Shown: positions 8,623 through 17,230 of the stretch, in pieces | Layout of the letters: the number at the start of each line of letters is the position of its first letter | Numbering within the stretch: the first letter of the stretch is position 1 | Source of the DNA: Deltaproteobacteria bacterium | Lineage (GTDB): Bacteria; Myxococcota_A; UBA796; SXON01 | Reading direction: 5' to 3' | Length of the DNA: 47,130 bases | NCBI GenBank assembly: GCA_947490345.1 | Contig: CANLGL010000043.1 | Location: 1 to 47,130 of the forward strand | Notes under the pieces: model-generated | What the model was told of the DNA's origin: nothing | The model's input: only the letters and a program-made list of their open reading frames with translations | Database searches by the model: none | Translations under genes and position numbers: made by a program

Positions 8623-8687
8623 CCGACTGCGGACTTGCCCCGCCGGCCGACCCGAGTTAGCCGGCTCCTCGTACCTACCTCCACGCG

Positions 8688-8717
8688 GAGCGCCCCAGGG
8701 GCGCTCTGTTCGTTTTT
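8688..8717 (+). terminator. Intrinsic terminator after cpoB
   Basis: GAGCGCCC (8688-8695) pairs perfectly with GGGCGCTC (8699-8706) around a CAG loop, followed by TGTTCGTTTTT. It separates pal-cpoB from the rimP cluster. Confidence 0.75.
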
Positions 8718-8751
8718 ACCCTTTGCTTTTGGGTTCAGCGCCGTCGGCCGC

Positions 8752-9267
8752 ATGCTCACCACCCCCGCAATTCTCCGCCATCTCCGCGACGTCGTCGAGC
8801 CGCTGGTGGTTCGCCTGGGCTACGATCTGGTGGGAATCGAGCTGGGAGGCGGGCCGTACGGCCCCGTGCTGCGGATCAGCATCGACCACACCGCTGGCGT
8901 GGGCATCACCGATTGCACGAAGGTCTCGCGGCAACTGAGCCCCGCGCTCGACGTCGCGGACCCCATCATCGGCGGGTACGACCTAGAAGTCTCCACTCCA
9001 GGAATCGAGCGCCCGGTTCAGAAGGCCGAGGACTTCGTCCGCTTCGCCGGGTGCGAAATCCGCGTCAAGCCCTTCGGCATCGACAACAAGAAGCGCACCC
9101 GCGGGATCCTCCTTGGCCTCGAAGCGGGCGTGGTGTCGGTCAAAGTCGCCGACACGGTGAAGACCTTCCCCATCGACGCGATCGAACGCGCCAATCTCAT
9201 GCTCACCGCCGAGCAATTCAAACGGCTCGGTGAGGGCCTTCCTCCACTGCAACAGGCAAACCCATGA
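8752..9267 (+). CDS. rimP: Ribosome maturation factor RimP
   Basis: 171 residues from ATG 8752; the 39 residues upstream in frame run through the terminator and are not coding. RimP is a cytoplasmic factor for 30S maturation. Family features seen: LVVRLGYDLVGIELGGG, LRISID, the GVGITDCTKVSRQLSPALDV segment, and YDLEVSTPGIERPV with the conserved STPGIERP core, followed by the SH3-like C-terminal domain (GILLGLEAGVVSVKV). The end overlaps nusA by 4 bp (ATGA), the usual rimP-nusA coupling. Confidence 0.95.
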   Translation: MLTTPAILRHLRDVVEPLVVRLGYDLVGIELGGGPYGPVLRISIDHTAGVGITDCTKVSRQLSPALDVADPIIGGYDLEVSTPGIERPVQKAEDFVRFAGCEIRVKPFGIDNKKRTRGILLGLEAGVVSVKVADTVKTFPIDAIERANLMLTAEQFKRLGEGLPPLQQANP

Positions 9268-10556
9268 ACAGCCCCCTCGCTCGTGATCTCGACGCCGTCG
9301 CCAAGGAAAAGAACATCCCTCGGGACGCCCTGGTCGAAGTGCTGGAACAGGCCATGGAGGCCGCGGCACGCAAGAAGTACGGCATGCAGAAGGACCTCGA
9401 AGCGCGCTGGAACGAAGAGCTCGGCGAGGTCGAGCTCTTCGAGTTCAAAACCGTCTGTGAGGAAGTCGAGGACGAGCAGATCGAGATCGACCTTCCCGAC
9501 GCCCGCAAGGAGGACCCGGAGTGCGAGCTCGGTGACTCCCTCGGCTTCAAGCTCTCTGTTGACGACCTGGGCCGCATTGCCGCGCAGACCGCCAAGCAGG
9601 TCATCATCCAGAAGATCCGGGATGCCGAACGCGAGATGACCTTCTCGGAGTTCAAGGACCGCAAGGGCGAGATCATCACCGGCATCGTCCGTCGGTTCGA
9701 GAAGGGCAACATCGTCGTCGACCTCGGCCGCGCCGAGGCCCTGCTGCCCAAGCGCGAGCAGGTGATCACCGAAACCTATCGCCAGGGCGACCGGATTCAG
9801 GCGTACGTCGTGGATATCACCCGGGCCACCAAGACCCCCCAGGTGGTGCTGAGCCGCACCCATCCCGGCCTGTTGATGAAGCTCTTCGAGCTCGAGGTTC
9901 CCGAGGTCGCCGAGGGCATCGTGCGCATCGAGGCGTGCGCCCGCGAGCCCGGCCACCGCGCCAAGATCGCCGTCAGCTCAATCGACTCCGACGTCGATCC
10001 CGTGGGCGCGTGCGTCGGCATGAAGGGCTCCCGCGTACAGGCGGTCGTCGCCGAGCTTCGTGGCGAAGCCATCGACATCATCCCGTACCACCCCGACCCC
10101 GCCCGGTACGTCGTCCATGCGATCCAGCCCGCTCACGTGTCGCGCGTCTACATCGACGAAACGGCCCACAAGATGGAGCTCATCGTCCCCGACGATCAAT
10201 ACAGCAAGGCCATCGGCCGGCGCGGCCAGAACGTTCGCCTGGCGCAACACCTCACCGGCTGGGAGGTCGTCGTGCTGAGCGAGGCCAAGCACGCCGAGAT
10301 GAGCGCCCAAGCGCGCTCTGAGCTCGTCCGCATCGAGGCGCTGTCGCCCGAAGGTGTCGAACTGCTCATCCGGCATGGCTTCCACAGCCTGGCGGAGGTG
10401 GCGGACGCCGAGCCCTACGATCTATCTGGCATCCTGGGATGCGAGGAAGACGAGGCCGCTGGCGTGATTCAGAGCGCCGAGACCGCACTGGAAGTGATCA
10501 TTCTCGAGGAGGCCGGTCGCCGCAAGGCCGCCGCCGACCTTCCCCCCGAGGCCTAG
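9264..10556 (+). CDS. nusA: Transcription termination/antitermination protein NusA
   Basis: 430 residues. NusA binds RNA polymerase and nascent RNA to control pausing, termination and antitermination. Visible domains: N-terminal RNAP-binding region (1-130, EVLEQAMEAAARKKYG), S1 domain (about 135-200, GEIITGIVRRFEKGNIVVDL), KH1 (about 225-300, GACVGMKGSRVQAVVAELRGE) and KH2 (about 300-365, DDQYSKAIGRRGQNVRLA). A C-terminal helix-hairpin-helix-like segment (about 370-420) follows. It lacks the second acidic repeat of enterobacterial NusA, hence the shorter length. It is coupled to rimP and followed 10 bp later by the ylxR-like gene. Confidence 0.97.
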   Translation: MNSPLARDLDAVAKEKNIPRDALVEVLEQAMEAAARKKYGMQKDLEARWNEELGEVELFEFKTVCEEVEDEQIEIDLPDARKEDPECELGDSLGFKLSVDDLGRIAAQTAKQVIIQKIRDAEREMTFSEFKDRKGEIITGIVRRFEKGNIVVDLGRAEALLPKREQVITETYRQGDRIQAYVVDITRATKTPQVVLSRTHPGLLMKLFELEVPEVAEGIVRIEACAREPGHRAKIAVSSIDSDVDPVGACVGMKGSRVQAVVAELRGEAIDIIPYHPDPARYVVHAIQPAHVSRVYIDETAHKMELIVPDDQYSKAIGRRGQNVRLAQHLTGWEVVVLSEAKHAEMSAQARSELVRIEALSPEGVELLIRHGFHSLAEVADAEPYDLSGILGCEEDEAAGVIQSAETALEVIILEEAGRRKAAADLPPEA

Positions 10557-10566
10557 GCCCAGGGGC

Positions 10567-11127
10567 ATGCCCCCCATCCGCACTTGCGTGGTCAGCCGGG
10601 AACGTGCCGACCCCAACGACCTCGTCCGGCTCTTCGCCGGACCCGACGGCGTGGCGCATGTGGATTGGCACGCCCGCTGGAAGGGCCGCGGCGCCTGGGT
10701 CCGCTGCGATCGGCGGTCTTTCGACGAGCTGGTGCGAAAGCCCGGAATCCTGGTGCGCGCGCTCGATGTCACGACCATCGACGCCACAGGGCTGCTCGAC
10801 GAGGCGCGCGCGGCAAACGCCATGGCGATCACGGAACTTCTTTCGCTGAGCGCCCGTGCCGGCGCCCTGGTGAGCGGCGCCGACGCGTTGGCGGGCACCG
10901 CGCCCGACTCCTTGTGTGCGCTGGTGCTCGCGGCCGACGCCGCCGAGGGGAGCATTGAGGCCCTCGTCCGCGCTTTCCCCGATCTTCCGCGTTTTCGAGT
11001 TATGCTGCCGCGCGAGGCGCTGGGCCACCGGGTCGGCAAAGGGCCCCGAGCCGCGGTAGGACTGCGTAATGCCGCACCGACCCGGGCCCTGCTCCGCGAG
11101 TTGCGGCGCTCGCTCGATCTCGGTTAG
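10567..11127 (+). CDS. YlxR (DUF448) – L7Ae/YlxQ fusion protein
   Basis: 186 residues. Residues 1-65 match YlxR (RTCVVSRERADPNDLVRLF, a GPDG turn, WKGRGAWVRCDRRSFDEL), an RNA-binding domain always found beside nusA and infB. The usual second cysteine of RTCVxC is Ser here. Residues about 90-186 resemble an L7Ae-type domain like YlxQ (ITELLSLSARAGALVSGADAL, ALVLAADAAEG, the PRFRVMLPREALGHRVGK segment). In Bacillus ylxR and ylxQ are separate adjacent genes; here they appear to be one polypeptide. Family knowledge: YlxR modulates RNase P or nucleoid functions in some species; L7Ae proteins bind kink-turn RNA. The role of the fusion is inference. Confidence 0.8.
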   Translation: MPPIRTCVVSRERADPNDLVRLFAGPDGVAHVDWHARWKGRGAWVRCDRRSFDELVRKPGILVRALDVTTIDATGLLDEARAANAMAITELLSLSARAGALVSGADALAGTAPDSLCALVLAADAAEGSIEALVRAFPDLPRFRVMLPREALGHRVGKGPRAAVGLRNAAPTRALLRELRRSLDLG

Positions 11128-11166
11128 GCCCCCGCCCCCCGCCCCGCCCGCAAGGATTCGCCCTTC

Positions 11167-13911
11167 ATGTCATCTAAGGATCTATTCGAGCGCCTCGAAA
11201 GCGCACGCGGCGCCCCCACCCGTCCCGCGGTGGCACGCCCCGCTGCGCCGGCGCCGGGTCCCGAGCCGAAAGGGGCGGGCGAAACCAAACGGTTGGGAAG
11301 CACCCTGGTCCGGCGTCGCGCCGAGACGCCCGTCCCCGCTCCGATGCCGCCGCCGCCGCCGGCCCGCACCGTCATCCGTCGGCCCGGAGCCATCGCTGAG
11401 ACCCGGCCGGTCGAGCCGACGCCCTTCGCCTCGTCCCTGCGTCGCCCCGCGGCTCCAGCGGTCGCCGCTCCCTCCGCGCCCGTCATCGACGTGCCGACCA
11501 CGCCCGAACCCGAGCCGGCGCCGGCGGTCGTCGAGTCAACGGCTTCCGCCCCCGTCGACGTGGCGCCGGAGGCTGTCCAGGCGACGGTAGTCGCCGCGCC
11601 GGTCGAGCCTGCCGCACCCGCCGTGGAGCCCGTCGCGGCCGCGCCCGTTGTCCATGAGGCAGAGCCCGCCGCCGTCGAGCCGACTGTCGCGACCGCCTCG
11701 GCTGCCGCGCCCGCATATCCGCCCCGGCCGAACGAACGCGCCGGGACCATCTCGGCCTCCGGCCGAGTAGGCGGTCTGGGCCCCGCGGGACGAGCGAACG
11801 TCGGGCTCAACTCCCGCCCCATTCTTCCCGGACTCGGCCTCGGTGTCGTTTCGCTTCCGGTCGGGTATGACCCGACGGACCCGACCGGCGCGCGTCGCCG
11901 CGCACGGGAGCAGGCTGTCGCCCAACCGCGATGGGCGGGCGCTGGCCCGAGCGCTCTGCGCAATCCTGCCGGCCCCCGCGCGCCGGGCGCGCCAGGCGAA
12001 GCGCCCGCGCCCGCAGCCGACGATCGTTTCAAGAAGGGCGCGCGCCGCGGCGGTCGCAGCGAACACATGGGGATGCAGATCCCCGAGATGCGCCACCGCA
12101 AACACCGGGGCGGTGGGCGCACGCCCGAGCCGCGTCCGGCGTCCACGATCAAGCGCAAGGTTCAGGTTGACGGGGAAATCACGGTCGCCGCGTTCGCACA
12201 CGAGCTCGGCGTCAAGGCGGCCGAGCTCATCAAGGTGCTCATGGGCCTCGGCCAGGTGGCCACGGTCAACCAGAGCATCGACTACGACACGGCGGAGATC
12301 GTAGCGCAGGAATTGGGACACGAGGTGGTCAACACCGCGTTCCAGGAGTCGGCGCACCTCATTCAGCACGCCCCCGGCGACGACACCGACCTCGTCACCC
12401 GACCTCCCGTCGTCACCGTGATGGGCCATGTCGATCACGGCAAGACGACGCTGCTCGACTTCGTCCGCAAGGCCAAGGTCGCCTCGGGTGAGGCCGGCGG
12501 AATCACCCAACATATCGGCGCCTACCAGGTCAAACGCGGCGACAAGTCGGTCACGTTCATCGACACCCCGGGCCACTCGGCATTCTCCGCCATGCGGGCC
12601 CGCGGCGCCAAGGTCACCGACATCGTGATCCTGGTCGTGGCCGCCGACGACGGCGTCATGCCTCAGACGATCGAAGCGATCAACCACGCCAAGGCGGCGA
12701 AGGTGCCGATCATCGTTGCCATCAACAAGATGGACAAGCCCGGCATCAAGACCGATCGCATCAAGACCGAGTTGATGAACCACGGGCTGGTGTCCGAAGA
12801 GTACGGCGGCGATGTGATCTGCTGCCCGATCAGCGCGCTCAAAGGCACCGGCATTGACCATCTGCTCGACAGCGTCTTGCTCGTCGCCGAAGTGGCCGAC
12901 CTCAAGGCCAACGCGATCCGTCCCGCCGAGGGCGTGGTCATCGAATCACGCATCGAGACGGGCCGGGGTGCCGTCGCCTCGCTCCTCGTCAAGACCGGGA
13001 CCCTTCGTCAGGGTGACACCCTGGTCATCGGCACCACCTGGGGCCGCGTCCGCGCGATGAGCGACGAACGCGGCGCGCGCGTCAAGGAAGCACCGCCCTC
13101 CACGCCGGTGGAGATCTTCGGCCTGGACGACGTCCCCAACGCGGGAGATGAATTCGCAGTCGTCGGCAGCGAACGCGACGCGCGCACCCTGTCGGAGCAC
13201 CGCGCCGCAGCCGCCCGGGTGTCCAGCATGGGCCAGCGGCAGCGCCTCACCGTGGACGACCTGTTCAAACAGGCCGGCGCCGCCGGAGTCGTGGCGCAGG
13301 AGACCCTCCACGTGGTGCTCAAGGCAGACGTCGGCGGATCACTCGAGGCCCTGAAGGCCTCCCTGGAAGCCATCACTGTGGCGGGCGCGCAGCTCAAGAT
13401 GCTCCATGCGGCCATTGGCCCCGTCAACGAGTCTGACGTCAACCTCGGCGCCGCCAACGGCGCGCTGGTCATCGCGTTCAACGTCAAGGCCGACGCCAAG
13501 GCTCGCCAGGCCGCCGATTCCGCAGGCGTGGAGATCAAGCGCTACGACATCATCTACCAGGCGATCGACGAAGTGAAGGCGCGGATGACCGGGATGCTGC
13601 CCACGGTCTACGAAGAACAGCGCGTCGGCGAAGCCGAAGTCCGCGCTGTGTTCAACGTCTCCAAGTCGGGCCCCATCGCAGGTTGCATGCTCTTGTCCGG
13701 AAAGGCACAGCGCGGCGCGATCGGAAAGGTGCTTCGCGGCGGAAAGGTCGCCTACGAAGGCAAGCTCACCGGCCTCAAACGCTTCAAGGAAGACGTCAAA
13801 GAGGTCGTTGAAGGCTTCGAGTGCGGCATGCAACTCGAAGGGTACGACGACATCCAGGTCGGGGACCGCATCGAACTTCTGGTGAAGGTCGTCGTCCCGC
13901 CCAAGCTGTAG
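11167..13911 (+). CDS. infB: Translation initiation factor IF-2
   Basis: 914 residues. IF-2 is the GTPase that brings fMet-tRNA to the 30S subunit and promotes subunit joining. The first 300 residues are a Pro/Ala/Val-rich low-complexity extension common in high-GC deltaproteobacteria. An IF2-N-like domain (about 335-400, [20 protein letters not shown]) precedes the G domain: GHVDHGKT at about 420-427, DTPGH near 466 and NKMD near 520. Beta-barrel domain II, the domain III region ([11 protein letters not shown]) and domain IV ([17 protein letters not shown]) are complete. It follows the ylxR-like gene by 39 bp and precedes ylxP by 9 bp. Confidence 0.98.
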   Translation: MSSKDLFERLESARGAPTRPAVARPAAPAPGPEPKGAGETKRLGSTLVRRRAETPVPAPMPPPPPARTVIRRPGAIAETRPVEPTPFASSLRRPAAPAVAAPSAPVIDVPTTPEPEPAPAVVESTASAPVDVAPEAVQATVVAAPVEPAAPAVEPVAAAPVVHEAEPAAVEPTVATASAAAPAYPPRPNERAGTISASGRVGGLGPAGRANVGLNSRPILPGLGLGVVSLPVGYDPTDPTGARRRAREQAVAQPRWAGAGPSALRNPAGPRAPGAPGEAPAPAADDRFKKGARRGGRSEHMGMQIPEMRHRKHRGGGRTPEPRPASTIKRKVQVDGEITVAAFAHELGVKAAELIKVLMGLGQVATVNQSIDYDTAEIVAQELGHEVVNTAFQESAHLIQHAPGDDTDLVTRPPVVTVMGHVDHGKTTLLDFVRKAKVASGEAGGITQHIGAYQVKRGDKSVTFIDTPGHSAFSAMRARGAKVTDIVILVVAADDGVMPQTIEAINHAKAAKVPIIVAINKMDKPGIKTDRIKTELMNHGLVSEEYGGDVICCPISALKGTGIDHLLDSVLLVAEVADLKANAIRPAEGVVIESRIETGRGAVASLLVKTGTLRQGDTLVIGTTWGRVRAMSDERGARVKEAPPSTPVEIFGLDDVPNAGDEFAVVGSERDARTLSEHRAAAARVSSMGQRQRLTVDDLFKQAGAAGVVAQETLHVVLKADVGGSLEALKASLEAITVAGAQLKMLHAAIGPVNESDVNLGAANGALVIAFNVKADAKARQAADSAGVEIKRYDIIYQAIDEVKARMTGMLPTVYEEQRVGEAEVRAVFNVSKSGPIAGCMLLSGKAQRGAIGKVLRGGKVAYEGKLTGLKRFKEDVKEVVEGFECGMQLEGYDDIQVGDRIELLVKVVVPPKL

Positions 13912-13920
13912 CCCGGGGCG

Positions 13921-14253
13921 ATGTACCTCCCCGCACCGGATGAATCGCTCTGGATTGGTGTTGTGCGCCTTGTCGTGCACATCCCTCGCAGTCTCAGTCT
14001 GAAGGACCGCCGGCGGGTGGTCCAGTCGCTCGTTTCTCGCATCCTGGTCCGGCACCACGCGGCGGCCGCAGAGGTCGGGCACCTCGACAACCCAGGCGCT
14101 GCCGTGATCGCAGCGACGGTGATCAGCAACGACCCCCGCGTGGCCAAGGCTCGGCTGGACGCGATCCGAGTCGAGGCCGAAAAGGGCGGCGACCACTGGT
14201 TGGCCGAGGTGACCACGTGGCTCGAGAAGAAGGGTGAGCACGGCTCCTCTTGA
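13921..14253 (+). CDS. ylxP: YlxP-like DUF503 protein
   Basis: 110 residues. DUF503 proteins are small ferredoxin-like-fold proteins encoded between infB and rbfA in many bacteria. Family features seen: an N-terminal strand IGVVRLVVHIP, the core SLSLKDRRRVVQSLVSRI, a central AAAAEVGHLDNPGAAVIAATVIS, and the C-terminal helix. Function is not established; location suggests ribosome assembly or translation. Nine bp separate it from infB, so it is probably co-transcribed. In this genome the next gene is not rbfA but a SPOR-domain protein. The palindrome TTGACGCGTCAA (14250-14261) overlaps its stop. Confidence 0.85.
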   Translation: MYLPAPDESLWIGVVRLVVHIPRSLSLKDRRRVVQSLVSRILVRHHAAAAEVGHLDNPGAAVIAATVISNDPRVAKARLDAIRVEAEKGGDHWLAEVTTWLEKKGEHGSS

Positions 14254-14261
14254 CGCGTCAA
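14250..14261. promoter_or_regulatory. 12-bp perfect palindrome upstream of the SPOR gene
   Basis: TTGACGCGTCAA is self-complementary and overlaps the ylxP stop, 19 bp before the next ATG. The left half resembles a -35 element with TGATTT 17 bp downstream, a poor -10. Operator or chance palindrome cannot be separated here. Confidence 0.25.
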
Positions 14262-14280
14262 ATGTGATACGCTGATTTAC

Positions 14281-14802
14281 ATGAAGGATCAACCGATCCA
14301 GCTCGCCCGTGGCCACCTCTTCGCGCTCGCTGCGACGTCGTTGGCGCTATCTGTGCTCACCTTCTTCCTGGGCATCACCGTCGCGGAGCGCACCCGGCCA
14401 AGCGCGCCCGTGCCGTCCGGCCTGCAGCCACTATTGGCCGACGAAGTTCGACTCGGCAGTCTGGAGTCACTCTTGGCGCGGGTGTCTGACGAAAAGCGGT
14501 CCGCACTGGCTTTCCCCCAGGGACTTGACGGCGCCGGCAGCGTCTCCGAAGCGGGAGTTCCCACCGGTGGGTGGGCCGTTCAGGTTGCCGAGTACGCCGA
14601 TGCGCCCAGCGCCGACCGGCTCGTCGCCGAGCTGCGCGCCGCCGACGTTGCGGCGTACCGGGCCGCGGCGCTCGTCGATGGTCGGCGGGTGCAACGTGTT
14701 CGGGTCAGTGGCTTTGCCAGCCGAGAAGCCGCCTTGGGGCAGATGGAAGCCGTGGCTTCACGGGCCGGCTCCTCGCTGCCCACGGTCGTCCCCGCCCCTT
14801 GA
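14281..14802 (+). CDS. Membrane-anchored SPOR-domain protein
   Basis: 173 residues. One N-terminal transmembrane helix (about 12-32, LFALAATSLALSVLTFFLGI) is followed by a short linker and a C-terminal SPOR domain (about 98-170): WAVQVAEYADAPSADRLVAE, then VQRVRVSGFASREAALGQME. Family knowledge: SPOR domains bind glycan strands lacking stem peptides, often at division septa. The topology predicts a cytoplasmic N-terminus and a periplasmic SPOR domain. It is followed by the LysM gene, so two peptidoglycan-binding envelope proteins are adjacent. No catalytic domain is present. Confidence 0.85.
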   Translation: MKDQPIQLARGHLFALAATSLALSVLTFFLGITVAERTRPSAPVPSGLQPLLADEVRLGSLESLLARVSDEKRSALAFPQGLDGAGSVSEAGVPTGGWAVQVAEYADAPSADRLVAELRAADVAAYRAAALVDGRRVQRVRVSGFASREAALGQMEAVASRAGSSLPTVVPAP

Positions 14803-14827
14803 CAGGGGCGCGATTTCGATCCAAACT
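14799..14827 (+). promoter_or_regulatory. Possible sigma70-type promoter for the LysM gene
   Basis: A perfect TTGACA (14799-14804) is followed after 17 bp by CAAACT (14822-14827, 3 of 6 consensus positions). A TTGGAG ribosome-binding site precedes ATG 14848. The -35 overlaps the end of the SPOR gene. Confidence 0.4.
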
Positions 14828-14847
14828 CGCCCGTCGTTGGAGTCTCG

Positions 14848-15900
14848 ATGCTGGCTGGTTGTTTTCTCGCCGCGCTGATTGCGTCCGCCCAGGCCCAGGA
14901 GGGCATGGTGCAGATGGGTGGTACCGCCAAAACCCCCGACTTCTACGTCATTCAAGCGGGCGACACCCTTTGGGACGTCAGCACTCGCTTCCTCGGCGAC
15001 CCCTACCAGTGGCCCCAGCTCTGGTCCTACAACGAGTACATCACCAATCCGCACTGGATCTACCCCGGCAACCGGATCTATTTCAACCTGGGCGATTCGC
15101 TCACTCCGCCGGCCGCCACCGTAGAGCCGGTGCAGGACGTTCCGTACCAGCCCCCCCCCCAGGTCGTGGCCACCAATGATGGCGACTGCGACTTTCCGGC
15201 GCGGTACGACGATGTTCGGCGTGGACAAACGCTCTCAGCCCCGGGCGTGCTCGGCAGCTCCACGGACATCAACGCTCGCGGCCGGCTCATCGCCTCGGAC
15301 GTGCCCGGGTCGGTGATCGGCGAGGGCAGCTACGTCTACCTCAAGCTTGACGACATGGAGGGTGTGGCCTGCGGGACGCTCCTTTCGTTGTACCGGAAGC
15401 AGGCGGGCGCGGTCAAGACGGCAGCGGGCCGCAGCAATATCTTTCAGGTTGTCGCAGAGGTTCGTGTGATTCGGACTGACGATCACGTCGCGACCGCTGA
15501 GCTGCGGGACAGCTTTATCGAAGCAGAGCGAGGCGACATCGTCGGCGACCACATCGCCGTGGATGTGACCGTGGACGTGGACCCGCCTGAAGGCGACACC
15601 GAGGCGCGTGTCATCGGGCGGCTCAACGTGCAGCAGGCCCTGCCCTCCACCACGGAGACGGTGTTTCTTGACGTGGGCACCGACGACGGCGTGGATGTCG
15701 GCACGGCGATGTTCCTGGTGGCCCAGCGCGACGGTCTCGCCGGGCGTTTCGCCAAGCCCGACAAGCGCCTGCCCGAACGGGTCACGGGTCGGGTGGTCGT
15801 CGTTCGCGCCGATGCCCACCGGTCGACCGCGGTGGTGGTGGATGCGGCAGACTCGTTCGAAGTGGGTGCCCGGCTCGTGGCAACTCCCAATCGCGAGTGA
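14848..15900 (+). CDS. Exported LysM-domain protein
   Basis: 350 residues. The signal peptide ends ASAQA before QEG (residues about 1-17). A LysM domain follows at about 30-82: YVIQAGDTLWDVSTRFLG, then QWPQLWSYNEYITNP and YPGNRIYF. Family knowledge: LysM binds GlcNAc-containing glycans in peptidoglycan. The remaining 250 residues are beta-rich and unrecognised; two similar stretches may be repeats (GRLIASDVPGSVIGEGSYVY and AEVRVIRTDDHVATAEL-like segments). Similar LysM proteins next to dprA occur in deltaproteobacteria. The stop is 38 bp before the dprA start. Confidence 0.85.
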   Translation: MLAGCFLAALIASAQAQEGMVQMGGTAKTPDFYVIQAGDTLWDVSTRFLGDPYQWPQLWSYNEYITNPHWIYPGNRIYFNLGDSLTPPAATVEPVQDVPYQPPPQVVATNDGDCDFPARYDDVRRGQTLSAPGVLGSSTDINARGRLIASDVPGSVIGEGSYVYLKLDDMEGVACGTLLSLYRKQAGAVKTAAGRSNIFQVVAEVRVIRTDDHVATAELRDSFIEAERGDIVGDHIAVDVTVDVDPPEGDTEARVIGRLNVQQALPSTTETVFLDVGTDDGVDVGTAMFLVAQRDGLAGRFAKPDKRLPERVTGRVVVVRADAHRSTAVVVDAADSFEVGARLVATPNRE

Positions 15901-15915
15901 GGCCTTGACACCTGA

Positions 15916-15942
15916 ACATCCGTGCAGAACTTGCGCGGATGT
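15916..15942 (+). promoter_or_regulatory. 11-bp hairpin enclosing the dprA start codon
   Basis: 15916-15926 pairs with 15932-15942 (ten Watson-Crick pairs and one T-G) around the loop GAACT. The ATG at 15939-15941 lies in the 3' arm and no Shine-Dalgarno is visible. A TTGACA hexamer occurs at 15905-15910. It could be an RNA structure limiting translation or a DNA operator. Confidence 0.5.
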
Positions 15943-16736
15943 CTGGTCTTCCGCCCCCGTGGTCGGGCTTCGCTCGCTACGCCCCCCGCCTCCCATCTGA
16001 CGTTTCGGACGCCGCGCCGGCGGGCGCTCTGGCCATGCTCGCGTCCCTCCCTGCCGGGAAACTCCGTGAGGCCGTGCTGGCCTGCCCGGGCGAGCCTGGG
16101 CCCTGGCTTCGCGCCGATGATCCAGGCTGGCCCGCAGCTCTGTTCGGGCTCCCCGGCGGCCCGGTGGCGCTCTGTGCCGAAGGCAACCTGGCGCTGTTGG
16201 ACCTACCGGCGGTGGCGCTTGTCGGCACCCGACACTGCACCCCCACCGGTCGCTCTCTCGCCAGGGACTACGCGCGGGCGGTGTCGGCGGCGGGTGGCGT
16301 CGTGGTGTCTGGCCTGGCCGCCGGCATCGACACCGAGGCGCACTTCGCCGCAGGGGGGGCCACGATCGCGGTGCTGGGCCAGGGCCTTCTGGCGCCGATG
16401 CCTGGCTGGCAGGCTGCCAGCCGCCGTCGCCTCCTGGCCCTGGGAGGTCTGGTCCTGAGCGAATACCCGCTGACCCTTCCTGCAGGCACGTGGACTTTTC
16501 CCAGGCGCAATCGCATTATCGCGGGCCTGGCCCGCGCGGTGGTGGTCATCGAGGCCGGACATCGGTCCGGCGCTAAAAACACCGCCCACCACGCAGTGGC
16601 CTTCGGGAGGGAGCTGGCCGTCGTTCCCGCGCTGCCCGGAATCCCCAGTTTCGCGGGTTGTTTGGACCTGCTTGAGGAGGGCGCCGCCATCGTCCGCGGC
16701 CCGGACAGCGTCGTGGCCCTGCTGGCCGCGGGATAG
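15939..16736 (+). CDS. dprA: DNA-processing protein DprA
   Basis: 265 residues. DprA loads RecA onto incoming single-stranded DNA during natural transformation. The Rossmann-like core is clear: VALVGTRHCTPTGRSLARDY (about 91-110), VVVSGLAAGIDTEAH (about 122-136), IAVLGQGL, LSEYPLTLPAGTWTFPRRNR with IIAGLARAVVVIEAGHRSGAKNT (about 172-213). The N-terminal SAM-like domain is reduced and the C-terminal winged-helix domain seen in many DprA proteins is missing, so this is a short form. The start codon lies in a hairpin. The 86-residue gene starts 8 bp downstream. Confidence 0.92.
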   Translation: MSGLPPPWSGFARYAPRLPSDVSDAAPAGALAMLASLPAGKLREAVLACPGEPGPWLRADDPGWPAALFGLPGGPVALCAEGNLALLDLPAVALVGTRHCTPTGRSLARDYARAVSAAGGVVVSGLAAGIDTEAHFAAGGATIAVLGQGLLAPMPGWQAASRRRLLALGGLVLSEYPLTLPAGTWTFPRRNRIIAGLARAVVVIEAGHRSGAKNTAHHAVAFGRELAVVPALPGIPSFAGCLDLLEEGAAIVRGPDSVVALLAAG

Positions 16737-16744
16737 GCGGGATC

Positions 16745-17005
16745 ATGCGCACGCCCTACCAACACGTCGAGATGGTGCCCGAAGCAAGCGACTTCCTGGA
16801 GCTGCTGCGCGAGCTGGGGCACCTGGACGACGCCGCGATCGATTCGCTCACCGCCGCGCTCATGGACGCTGCAAAGCCGGGGGACGCCGTGGCATTCGCA
16901 GATGCCCGCCGCGCCGCCGCCGGATGGCTGGCGGACAACGAAGCACGCATCCGCCCCGAAAATCGAGAGCTGCTGCAGGCAGAGTGGGCGCGCCTCTTCT
17001 ACTGA
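16745..17005 (+). CDS. Small acidic protein of unknown function
   Basis: 86 residues, mostly helical by composition, with no cysteine, signal peptide or membrane segment. It follows dprA by 8 bp and is probably co-transcribed. In many proteobacteria dprA is followed by smg (DUF494), and the ELLRELGHLDDAAIDSLTAAL segment could be compared with that family, but I do not see a convincing match. Treated as hypothetical. Confidence 0.7.
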   Translation: MRTPYQHVEMVPEASDFLELLRELGHLDDAAIDSLTAALMDAAKPGDAVAFADARRAAAGWLADNEARIRPENRELLQAEWARLFY

Positions 17006-17054
17006 GATGCGGCGGCCCCCACCGTTTAGTCACCCATGCCGCCGCGCGCGCCGG

Positions 17055-17223
17055 CCCCCATAGCCATGAAACATCGAGCGGCATGGGGGACTGCGGTGAG
17101 GGGGAGAGCGCCACGTCCCGGCGCGTTATCCAACGCGCCGGGCGCCGTAGGCCGGAAAGCGAAGCTTGGAGGCCGGAGGGAATGGCGCGGTAGGGGGAGA
17201 GGGCGGCGAGCCTCTTCCCCGTG
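17055..17223 (+). repeat. Structured intergenic repeat, copy 2
   Basis: Positions 17079-17220 repeat 1-142 with substitutions. An outer 7-bp stem CCCCCAT/ATGGGGG (17055-17061/17083-17089) may belong to the element. Stem A pairs 17117-17127 with 17132-17142 (11 bp, loop ATCC). Stem B pairs AAGC (17157-17160) with GCTT (17164-17167) around GAA. Stem C (about 17194-17221) is G-rich/C-rich and less perfect. The copy lies between convergent genes, 3' of both. Confidence 0.85.
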
Positions 17224-17230
17224 TTTCAGG

